A stretch of 39,144 nt of DNA from contig CAZLLI010000020.1 in assembly GCA_964560355.1 (NCBI GenBank), forward strand, positions 1 through 39,144, written 5' to 3'. Below the pieces are notes generated by a model. It did no database searches. It was given only the letters and a program-made list of their open reading frames with translations, and was not told the DNA's origin. Shown here in pieces: positions 7,560 through 15,033 of the stretch. Position numbers and translations under genes: made by a program. Source of the stretch: JAKEHA01 sp964560355 (lineage in GTDB: Bacteria > Krumholzibacteriota > Krumholzibacteriia > WVZY01 > JAKEHA01). Positions within the stretch are counted from its first letter, which is position 1. Each line of letters begins with the position of its first letter.

Positions 7560-9857
7560 ATGCACCCCCATGGATTCCACGCCCTTTCGTCAGTTCTTCA
7601 ACTGCTGCCGCTCATCGCCCTCGTGCTGTCCGGTTCGCTGAGTTGCGGCGACGACCCCGCAGCACCCGAAGAACCGACCGAGACCAACGTCTCCGTCGAG
7701 TCCTCGAACCGCGCAACGGCCACCATCGGCCCCGCGGGGGGGACCGTTTCCACCACCAGCAACGCTGGTATCGCGTACACGCTTTCCGTCCCACCCGGGG
7801 CACTCCCGCGCGACGTCGAGATCGCCATCACCCCGGTCGCCTCGATCGGGAACCTCCCCTATTCCGGCGGACTCGAGGGCGCGGTGCGATTGCAGCCCGC
7901 CGGGTTGTCGTTCCTCGCCCCTGCCGAACTGACCATCGAGGCGGTGGCGAATCCGACCGGCGACCAACGTCTGATCGGATTCACCTACCAGGGCGACGCC
8001 CAGAACATCGACGAAACCGTAGCCGCGCAAGTGGGCGGCGAGATCCGCGTGTTGGTATCGCACTTCAGCGGTGCTGGTGCGGCGGTTGCGGAGCCTGGAG
8101 AGCTGAACACCGACGCGTGCGACAACCTCACACCCGACCGCACCCTCGAATGGATCATTGTGAACTGCGTGGAGAACCGTGACCAGTTTCTCGCGCTGAT
8201 GCGGGGCCGGCTCGCGTCCATCAGCCTCGCGATCGAAGACGCGTCGGACCACGATGCGCTCGTGACGTCGATCTCGGAGTACAGCGAGTGGCTGGGCTTG
8301 GTCTATTGGGTACAGGACAACGACACCTACGGCGACCTGCTGAGCACGCTTGCGAACGACATGGTCGCCGTCGACAATGTCGTTAGGTCGAAGCTGATAG
8401 CTCGCATCAACGATGCGAAAAGCCGGTGCACCGCGAGCAACCTCGAATGGCTCACCGAGATCTTCGACTATCGTGCACTCGCACAGGCCGCATTCGCCGA
8501 AGCCGGCATTGGAGAGCTGACGGATCAGTACATTTTGAGCGGCTTGTGTGCGACGGCCGTGATCGATGAGGTCTCGCTCGTGGACCCGCTCCCGCTCAAT
8601 CAAGACCGGAGCCTCGACATCGATTTCGCCCTCGAGATCGACGGCACCCGCGTGCCCGCCGCGTTCGACGTGGCGGTGGCCGATCTCACCTACCCCGAAA
8701 ACGTTGTGCAAAGTCCGCTGGGCTTCACCAGTGCGCAAGGCCGGTACACGACCGTGGTGCGCCGCGTGAATGCCGAAGGCGCGGTCTTCGACATCCAAGC
8801 CAACTTGATGCTGCCGCTGCTAGGAAGTATTCCCGGCGCTCAAACGTCGGCCCCGGTTCCGATCGCTGTCAGCGGGAACGTCCTGCGCGGCGGTAACGCC
8901 ACCATCACCGACTACTTCCCCGCCAGCGTTCCTCCCGGAGTCGCGGAAGTGCTCGAGGTGAAGGTCGAACGCCTCACCCCGACCGGGCCGGTTCCGATTA
9001 CTGGTGCCGCGGTGACATTCGCCGTTTCGGGCGGAACCGCGAACCCAACGCAATCCGTGACCAACGGCGCCGGCGTCGCCTCGACGGAAATCACCGCCGC
9101 GACGACTGCGAGCAACGTCACCATCAACGTGAGCGCGTCTTTGAATGGGACGAACATAGCCAGCAAATCCGTGTCCGCGTTCGTCGAAGAGGACGCTCCG
9201 GCGAGTTTCCAACTCGTCAGTCGAACGAGTGCCGTTGGCGGCCTGGAACTCGTTGGTGATTGTTCCGGGGTGGGCGACCCGGGCGGCTTTGGAACGGGAC
9301 CGGGGCCACTGGCTTTCGACGTCCAAGGTAACGAAACGTGTCAAGCATCGGTGGGCGATGGAACTCCCGCGACCAAGTACCGATCCATAGTAACCCACCA
9401 CGTCTCCGACACGGGGCTTGATACCGGCATCATCGTGATCGAAACCGACGGAACGCTCACGGCCCGGTACACCTGCACGGGCGACCCGGCATGCGACTCG
9501 GAATACGCGGAATCCCGCACGATCCATGACGTGATCATCGTGTTTAGTATTGCCCAAAGCGTCAACTTCGAGTTCGACGGGAATCACACGGAGTCGTTCG
9601 CTTACAATGTGCAACCCGAATTCACGTTGACGCGAATCGACAGTGGTTCCGACGAGAAGATGAACTGGGATGGTTACAACCAAAGCAGTTGGGACGGAAC
9701 GCTGGAGCCGGGAACGTATCGCGTGCTGTTCCACCAGACCGGAGAAGTGTATTCGAGGGCGGGAGATCTAGATCCAGAGGCGACGCACACGTGGGATACG
9801 GAGCTCACTCTCAAACTTACACAAGTTCCCTCCGCGACGAGCGCGGGCAGCCGCTAG
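7560..9857 (+). CDS. Large lipoprotein with ZU5-like and Ig-like domains
   Basis: The 765-residue product starts at an ATG with AAGGAGG 7 bases upstream. A hydrophobic stretch ends in the lipobox SGSLSC, so C29 should be lipidated. A Pro/Glu-rich linker (APEEPTETNVSVESSNR) follows. Residues 50-140 resemble a ZU5 domain (IGPAGGTVSTTSNAGIAYTL, then VPPGALPRDVEIAITP). Residues 463-544 resemble an invasin-type Ig domain (GAAVTFAVSGGTANP, NGAGVASTEITAATT). The last 200 residues are rich in beta strands and aromatic residues and are not recognised. It is probably a cell-surface or outer-membrane adhesive protein. A second gene with the same leader and linker survives only as a fragment just downstream, so the family was once in tandem. 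Confidence 0.85.
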   Translation: MHPHGFHALSSVLQLLPLIALVLSGSLSCGDDPAAPEEPTETNVSVESSNRATATIGPAGGTVSTTSNAGIAYTLSVPPGALPRDVEIAITPVASIGNLPYSGGLEGAVRLQPAGLSFLAPAELTIEAVANPTGDQRLIGFTYQGDAQNIDETVAAQVGGEIRVLVSHFSGAGAAVAEPGELNTDACDNLTPDRTLEWIIVNCVENRDQFLALMRGRLASISLAIEDASDHDALVTSISEYSEWLGLVYWVQDNDTYGDLLSTLANDMVAVDNVVRSKLIARINDAKSRCTASNLEWLTEIFDYRALAQAAFAEAGIGELTDQYILSGLCATAVIDEVSLVDPLPLNQDRSLDIDFALEIDGTRVPAAFDVAVADLTYPENVVQSPLGFTSAQGRYTTVVRRVNAEGAVFDIQANLMLPLLGSIPGAQTSAPVPIAVSGNVLRGGNATITDYFPASVPPGVAEVLEVKVERLTPTGPVPITGAAVTFAVSGGTANPTQSVTNGAGVASTEITAATTASNVTINVSASLNGTNIASKSVSAFVEEDAPASFQLVSRTSAVGGLELVGDCSGVGDPGGFGTGPGPLAFDVQGNETCQASVGDGTPATKYRSIVTHHVSDTGLDTGIIVIETDGTLTARYTCTGDPACDSEYAESRTIHDVIIVFSIAQSVNFEFDGNHTESFAYNVQPEFTLTRIDSGSDEKMNWDGYNQSSWDGTLEPGTYRVLFHQTGEVYSRAGDLDPEATHTWDTELTLKLTQVPSATSAGSR

Positions 9858-9870
9858 GAGCTTGAAATAT

Positions 9871-10020
9871 GTGTCGAGAGCATCCTCGTCGATCTTGCTC
9901 GCGTTACTTGCAGCCTGCGTATTGGCACTGGGAAGCTGCAGCGACGACCCCACGGCACCCGAGGAACCTACCGACAGCAACGTGTCGGTGGAATCTTCCA
10001 ACCGCGAAGCAGCGACCACT
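9871..10020 (+). pseudogene. 5' remnant of a second lipoprotein of the same family
   Basis: Starting from a GTG (AGGAG 10 bases upstream) the frame encodes a signal peptide with lipobox LGSC, then the linker DDPTAPEEPT and NVSVESSNR, nearly the same as the linker of the intact lipoprotein at 7560. The match stops at about 10020, where the sequence turns abruptly into the opposite strand of a Ser/Thr kinase gene. The frame stays open to 10332 by chance but encodes only antisense kinase residues. An upstream in-frame TTG at 9862 is less likely because the AGGAG would be 1 base away. This is read as a tandem duplicate truncated by rearrangement. Confidence 0.7.
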
Positions 10021-10311
10021 CGAGCGCTTCCGCGATTTGCTTCGCGATCGGAAGCGCTTCGTCGATGGGAAGCGCACCTTTCGCGATATGCCGGCGATGT
10101 GGGCGTGGCTCAAGGACGCGAGGACTTTCGCCTCGCGTTCGAAGCGCGCCATTCGCTCCGGGTCAGCCGCGAATTCCTCGGGCAGCACCTTGATGGCGAC
10201 GTCGCGGCTCAAGCGCGAATCCTTGGCGCGATAGACTTCACCCATTCCGCCCGCGCCGACTTGTGTCGTGACGCGATAGTGCGCGATCGACTTCCCGATC
10301 CAACTCGTCAT
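10021..10311 (-). pseudogene. 5' remnant of a Ser/Thr protein kinase gene, internally deleted
   Basis: The ATG at 10311 has GGAAGGAAG just upstream and the translation starts MTSWIGKSIAHYRVTTQVGA. It continues with GAGGMGEVYRAKD (glycine loop), DVAIKVLP (catalytic-lysine strand) and FEREAKVLASLSHAHIAG, the same N-lobe as the intact kinase next door. After HIAG the expected hinge region is missing. The sequence resumes one frame over with AKGALPIDEALPIAKQ and IAEALE, which aligns to residues of about 102-123 of the intact kinase. About 25-30 codons were therefore lost with a frameshift. The match ends at the junction with the lipoprotein remnant near 10020, so HRD, DFG and all later motifs are absent. 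It cannot encode an active kinase. Confidence 0.8.
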
Positions 10312-10358
10312 TCCGGCTTCCTTCCGGGGTGAAACGTCACGGCGAACAGCGTGTACCG

Positions 10359-13064
10359 CTACTCCGCCACGCCCTTCTTCTCCGCGCGCTCGAGAAGCTG
10401 GTTCGCGTTGAGGAGGACATCGATGCGACGACGCGCCAATTCGGGATTGGCGACGTAGGTCGTGATGAAGCGCGTGCCGTCGCTGGTCATGTCGAAGTCG
10501 CGATAGTCGACTTGCAGGCGCGCGATGGTGGGAAGGTCGAACAACTTGACGGGGCGGCCGACTTGCACGACGTCGCCCTTGGCGTCGATCGATACCGACA
10601 TCATCGACGACCCCGACATGTAACAGATCTCCTTCGACGACGGCGCCCACATGGCGTGCAGCCCTCCGCCCGACGATACCTGGTAGCGTTTGCCGGGGCG
10701 GTTGAACGGCCGCACGTGCACTTCGTACACGCCGGTCTCGCTCGAGGTGTACGCGACCCACTGGCCGTCCGGCGACACCATCGCGCCGAATTGCCCGAAC
10801 GGATCGGTCACCACCGGAATCGGCTCGCCTCCCTTCTCGGCCGAGACCATGAAGATGTCGGAACCGGGCGAGCCCCAATCGCTCATGAGAATCCACTTGC
10901 CGTCCGGCGTCACACTCGAAACGTACACGGGCAAATCGCGCTGGTAGAGCACGCGCTCGTTGGGATCGCCTTCCGTGGAGGCCATGACCAATTGGAATTT
11001 GGATTCCTCGTGCTGATAGAGAAGGTGCTTCTGGTCGGGCATCCACACGCCGATGACGGAATGGTCATCGAAGGTGGTGCGCGTCAGCGTCTCGCGCTCG
11101 ACGTCGTAGCGCCAGATGTCGCCGCGTCCGAACGCGGGACCCACCGTGACGTAAACTTGCTTGCCGTCGGCCGAGACGCGGGGCGCGGTGTAGCGTCGCG
11201 GCGGCGCGGCGAGCACGTCGACCTTGCCGGTGCGGTCGACCCACGCGAGACGCATGTCGTATTCGCCTTCGCGCGCGGTGACAAACGCGAGCGTCCCGTT
11301 ATCCGACGCCGCGAAGTGCACCGCGCCGCTGGTGGGCTCGCCCGCGATCTTGTCGAGCACGGGCACACCGGCGCCGAGCAGCTTGGGGTCGTCGGGATCG
11401 ACCGGCGCCGACATCAGCACGCCGCCCTTCGAGTACAGCATGTGGCCGGGCGCCGCGTAGCGCGCCATGCTCGCGCCTTGAATCAGCGTGCGGCGCTCGC
11501 CCGTCTTGAGCGACACCGTCGCGATCTCGGACTCTTCGTAGTCGCCGGGGTTGCGCCGGTTCCCCACCGTGAAATAGACCCACTCGCCGCCGGGAAACGT
11601 GCCCGGCCAGCGGTGCGTGCGCTCGCCGGCCGCGGTGTCGATTACGGTGACCGCGGTCCCCGTTCCGCCGCCCGCGGGGAGCCGAAACAGCGGCGACGCG
11701 AAGCTCGGTACGCAGATGATCGTCCCGTCGTCGAGCCACACCCCCGCGCGATGTCCTTCGGAGAGGTCGCGCAGATCGAACACCGCACCGCCGTGTACCG
11801 ACACCTTCTTCAACTTGGCGTTGGCGGCGAACGCGATCCACTGGCCGTCAGGCGAGAAGAACGGGTTCGACGCGCCATCCGTGCCCGCGAGCTCGACCGC
11901 TTCGCGCTCGTCGAAGGAACGCACGTACAAGCGCACGATGCCGTCGCGACGACCGCAGTAGACCAACGCGCGGCCGTCGCGCGAGATGTCCATGAGCAGG
12001 TTCTCCATGCCGGCGTCGGCGACGTCGGCGCGCGGGAGCGTGACACTCACGAAGGTGGGCGGCGTCGAGTTCTCGATGCGCACGGTGGCGCGCGCCGCGA
12101 AGACGATCGCGAGGAGCGCGATGGCCCACGGCACGAGCGAGCGCCAGCGCGCCCGCTTCGCGGGGACGGGCGCCGCGTCGGCCGGGGCCGCTTCGGTCGG
12201 GTGCGCGGCGATGTCGTCCAGCACGATGCGCGCTTCGCCCGCGTCGCGCAGCCGCCGCTTGGGATCTTTTTCGAGGCAACGTTCGACGAGCGCGCGCAAG
12301 CGGCGCGGCGTGTTCGACGGGAGCGCCGACCAGTCGGGTCCGCGCGTCACCACCGCCGCGAGTACGTCGGTCACGGTTTCGCCGTCGAAGGCCTTCTTCC
12401 CGGCGAGCATCTCGTACACCACGCACCCGAAGGCCCAGATGTCGGCGCGCCGGTCGACCGCTTTGCCGCGCGCCTGCTCGGGCGACATGTAGGCCGCGGT
12501 GCCGAGGATCATTCCCGCTTGCGTGTGCCCGCTCACCTGCGTGGGCGACTTGGACAAGTCCGACGACGAGCCGGCGACGGACACGTCGAGCGCTTTCGCG
12601 AGACCGAAGTCGAGCAGCTCGACCTTTCCGTCCGACGTCACCGTGATGTTGGCGGGCTTCAAGTCGCGATGGACGACGCCGCTCTCGTGCGCGGCTTCGA
12701 GCGCGTCCGCGATCTGGCGCGCGATGGCGACCGTTTCGTCGACCGGGAGCCGCCCGCGCGCGAGATGGGTGGCGAGGTCTTCGCCCTGCGCGAGCTCCAT
12801 CACCAGGAAGCGCACGCTGTCGACCTTGTGCACCGAGTGCAGCGTCGTGATGTTGGAATGATTGAGCGACGCGAGCACCTTCGCTTCGCGCTCGAAGCGC
12901 GCGGCGCGGTCGGCGTCGTTGGCGAAGACGTCGGGGAGAATCTTGACCGCGACGTCGCGGTCGAGGGTGGTGTCGGTCGCGCGCCACACCACGCCCATGC
13001 CGCCTTCGCCGATCTTCTCGACCAAGCGGTAGTGGAGGAGCAGCGTGCCGGTGCGGAATTCCAA
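10359..13064 (-). CDS. Membrane Ser/Thr protein kinase with TolB-like WD40/PD40 propeller
   Basis: This 901-residue Hanks-type kinase has a cytoplasmic catalytic domain: glycine loop IGEGGMGVVWRA (residues 18-29), K41 in VAVKIL, HRDLKPAN with D134, DFG at 152-154, and GTAAYMSPEQARG at 188-200. A transmembrane helix lies near 309-327. The exported part holds about six TolB/PD40 repeats (NPFFSPDGQWIAF, APRVSADGKQVYVT, GAMVSPDGQWVAYTS). The architecture is common in Acidobacteria, Gemmatimonadetes and FCB genomes and is thought to sense extracytoplasmic ligands. No ATG precedes the glycine loop in a suitable place, so I chose the TTG at 13064, 8 bases after the DinB stop; coupling with that gene is likely. 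A truncated paralogue lies directly downstream, pointing to a former tandem pair. Confidence 0.93.
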   Translation of the reverse strand: MEFRTGTLLLHYRLVEKIGEGGMGVVWRATDTTLDRDVAVKILPDVFANDADRAARFEREAKVLASLNHSNITTLHSVHKVDSVRFLVMELAQGEDLATHLARGRLPVDETVAIARQIADALEAAHESGVVHRDLKPANITVTSDGKVELLDFGLAKALDVSVAGSSSDLSKSPTQVSGHTQAGMILGTAAYMSPEQARGKAVDRRADIWAFGCVVYEMLAGKKAFDGETVTDVLAAVVTRGPDWSALPSNTPRRLRALVERCLEKDPKRRLRDAGEARIVLDDIAAHPTEAAPADAAPVPAKRARWRSLVPWAIALLAIVFAARATVRIENSTPPTFVSVTLPRADVADAGMENLLMDISRDGRALVYCGRRDGIVRLYVRSFDEREAVELAGTDGASNPFFSPDGQWIAFAANAKLKKVSVHGGAVFDLRDLSEGHRAGVWLDDGTIICVPSFASPLFRLPAGGGTGTAVTVIDTAAGERTHRWPGTFPGGEWVYFTVGNRRNPGDYEESEIATVSLKTGERRTLIQGASMARYAAPGHMLYSKGGVLMSAPVDPDDPKLLGAGVPVLDKIAGEPTSGAVHFAASDNGTLAFVTAREGEYDMRLAWVDRTGKVDVLAAPPRRYTAPRVSADGKQVYVTVGPAFGRGDIWRYDVERETLTRTTFDDHSVIGVWMPDQKHLLYQHEESKFQLVMASTEGDPNERVLYQRDLPVYVSSVTPDGKWILMSDWGSPGSDIFMVSAEKGGEPIPVVTDPFGQFGAMVSPDGQWVAYTSSETGVYEVHVRPFNRPGKRYQVSSGGGLHAMWAPSSKEICYMSGSSMMSVSIDAKGDVVQVGRPVKLFDLPTIARLQVDYRDFDMTSDGTRFITTYVANPELARRRIDVLLNANQLLERAEKKGVAE

Positions 13065-13072
13065 CGCGCGCG

Positions 13073-13594
13073 CTACCAGCCCATACGCTGCTTGAGCGAG
13101 GTCACGTGGCCGGTGTGGTGCCTTCCGTGCCACGCGTAGTGCAGCGTCACCAACCCGAGCGACATCTCGCCGTTCTCCGGGTGCACGATCACGCGCTGGA
13201 ACTGCGCGTCGTCGAGGAGCTTCAGCAAGCGCACCCAGCGCTCGTGGAGGGGGTCCAAGATCGCGAGCGACGGACCGATGGGGCCCTTCACGTCGGGAAG
13301 CTTCGCCCAGCGATCCTCGTGGTAGGGCTTGATGGTCGGGCGCTCTTCGGTCAACCCGAGCTTCACACGCACGAACGCGTTCATGTGGCTCTCCGGCACG
13401 TGGTGGACGACCTGCCGCACCGTCCAGCCGCCGTCGCGGTAGGGCGTGTCGAGCTTGGCGTCGTCGAAACCGCGCACGGCGCCGCGAAGCGCCGCCGGGC
13501 ACGCGGCGATCTCGTCGATGGCGACGCGAATCTTCTCCGCGGTGACGGGCTGCTTGAAGTCGAAGCGTCCGATCGGATAACGAAGCTCTTCCAT
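13073..13594 (-). CDS. YfiT/BstA-type DinB-family metal-dependent hydrolase
   Basis: This 173-residue four-helix protein starts MEELRYPIGRFDF, the usual beginning for the YfiT group, so I prefer the ATG at 13594 to one four codons upstream at 13606. The metal-binding histidines are visible in VVHHVPESHMNAFVR and WHGRHHTGHV. Characterised relatives are putative metal hydrolases or bacillithiol-dependent S-transferases; the substrate here is unknown. It lies 8 bases upstream of the kinase gene on the same strand and is divergent from the radical SAM gene. Confidence 0.92.
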   Translation of the reverse strand: MEELRYPIGRFDFKQPVTAEKIRVAIDEIAACPAALRGAVRGFDDAKLDTPYRDGGWTVRQVVHHVPESHMNAFVRVKLGLTEERPTIKPYHEDRWAKLPDVKGPIGPSLAILDPLHERWVRLLKLLDDAQFQRVIVHPENGEMSLGLVTLHYAWHGRHHTGHVTSLKQRMGW

Positions 13595-13641
13595 GGCGCG
13601 CAGCATACCACGCCCGCGCGGCGGTGTGATAGAGTCGGGCG

Positions 13642-14949
13642 GTGAAGCACGCGCGCCCGCACGAGCCCGTTCGCATGGTGTACGCCCGCGCCGACGGTTC
13701 CATCCTCGACCACCCCGAGCTACTGCTCGCTGGCGTGGGCGGCGGACCCGCGCGCCCGGTGCGCGACGACGAGGTGATTCCGCTCCCGCGCGGGAGCGAC
13801 CTCTTTCTTCTCCCGGGCCGGCGCCCGATCGGGCTCGACGCGAAGAGCGGCGCCGAAGTGACATTCGACGAAGACGACGCCTCCGCGGTGGCGGCGTTCC
13901 TCGCGCCCGCGTGGACGATGTTCCTCCACCCCGCGTATCGCACCCTACCCGACGCGCCGCCGCTCCCCTTGTTCGCGTACTCGGCGGTCGGCTTCGCGGA
14001 CGGACAATTCTGGGCGACGGGGATTCGCGTCGACGAGGACACGCGCCAGGATCCGTGGCGCTTCGACGCGAAGCGACTGGCGAAGCAAGTCGCGGCGGGT
14101 CTCGCGCGATCGCCCGAGAATCTCGTCGTGCAACAACTCGAGCGCTGCGCGCTTCAATACGGGTGCCGTGCCGCGCAGAACTTCTTCATCGGTCGTCACG
14201 AAGCGCCCATCCCGACCAGTGTGGCGTGCAACTCGAAGTGCATCGGGTGCATATCGCTCCAGCCCGACGGCGAGTTCCGCGCGAGCCACGATCGCATTCG
14301 CCGCGCGCCGCGCCCCGAAGAGATCGCCGACATGGCGGTGGGTCACATCGAGCGCGTGCCCGACGGTGTGGTGAGCTTCGGACAGGGATGCGAAGGCGAG
14401 CCGCTCCTCGGGCGCGAGCTCTTGCCCGAAGCGGTGCGACAGATTCGCGCGCGCACGTCGCGCGGCACCGTCAACATCAACACCAACGGAAGTCTCCCCG
14501 ACGTCGTCGACGCCATGTGCCGTGCCGGCCTGGACGCGATTCGCGTGTCGATGAACAGCGCGCGCGACGACGTCTACACCGCGTACTACCGTCCCAAGAA
14601 ATACACCTTCGACGACGTGCGCGAAACCTTGCGCGTCGTGCGCCGTCACGACCGCTACCGGTCCATCAATTACCTGGTCTACCCGGGCGTTACCGATACC
14701 GAGGCCGAACTGGAGGCCGTCTCCTCCTTTATAGAGGAGGCCGACCTGGACCTGATCCAGATGCGTAACTTGAATATCGACCCCGAGCTGTACCGGGAAC
14801 GTCTGCCCGAGGGGACGGTGCGCGAGGGCTTCGGGATGGGGGTCTTCATGCGGCGGCTGAAGGAACGCTTCCCGCACCTGCACTACGGGTACTTCAACCC
14901 GCCCAAAGAACGATACTCGCGTTGGCGTGCCGAGCGCACGCTGTGCTAG
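13642..14949 (+). CDS. Radical SAM protein
   Basis: The 435-residue protein binds a 4Fe-4S cluster through CNSKCIGC (CX3CX2C) near residues 194-201. The usual order of barrel motifs follows: FGQGCEGEPLL, then VNINTNGSLP, then LDAIRVSMNSARDDVYTAYY, then NYLVYPGVTDTEAE. The N-terminal 180 residues are not recognised and may form a substrate-recognition domain; the C-terminus is not cysteine-rich, so a SPASM domain is absent. The function is not known. I used the GTG at 13642; an ATG at 13675 is the alternative. There is no Shine-Dalgarno sequence, and TAGAGT at 13630-13635 is placed for a leaderless start at the GTG. Codon use changes sharply in the last 90 codons (nearly all Leu codons become CTG). 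Confidence 0.9.
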   Translation: MKHARPHEPVRMVYARADGSILDHPELLLAGVGGGPARPVRDDEVIPLPRGSDLFLLPGRRPIGLDAKSGAEVTFDEDDASAVAAFLAPAWTMFLHPAYRTLPDAPPLPLFAYSAVGFADGQFWATGIRVDEDTRQDPWRFDAKRLAKQVAAGLARSPENLVVQQLERCALQYGCRAAQNFFIGRHEAPIPTSVACNSKCIGCISLQPDGEFRASHDRIRRAPRPEEIADMAVGHIERVPDGVVSFGQGCEGEPLLGRELLPEAVRQIRARTSRGTVNINTNGSLPDVVDAMCRAGLDAIRVSMNSARDDVYTAYYRPKKYTFDDVRETLRVVRRHDRYRSINYLVYPGVTDTEAELEAVSSFIEEADLDLIQMRNLNIDPELYRERLPEGTVREGFGMGVFMRRLKERFPHLHYGYFNPPKERYSRWRAERTLC

Positions 14950-14952
14950 ACT
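14922..14952 (+). promoter_or_regulatory. Candidate promoter of the subtilisin gene
   Basis: TTGGCG (14922-14927) and TAGACT (14947-14952) are separated by 19 bases, and TGC precedes the -10. The box overlaps the radical SAM stop codon. A leader of about 75 bases would carry the hairpin at 14979-14995. Confidence 0.35.
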
Positions 14953-14978
14953 TTCCGTGCCTTGGAGTGATAGCCGCC

Positions 14979-14995
14979 CCCTCGAGTCTCGAGGG
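14979..14995 (+). other. Inverted repeat in the subtilisin leader
   Basis: CCCTCGAG and CTCGAGGG flank a single T. As RNA this gives a 6-bp stem with a 5-base loop. There is no U-tract, so either a weak rho-independent element or a leader structure is possible. Confidence 0.3.
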
Positions 14996-15033
14996 TCCGA
15001 ACCCTGAACCAGCTCCTTCGAGCCTGGAGAGCC

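Noticed and set aside
10329..13139. Plus-strand open frame of about 930 codons opposite the Ser/Thr kinase gene
   Set aside because: Antisense shadow; the kinase motifs HRD, DFG and the TolB repeats lie on the minus strand.
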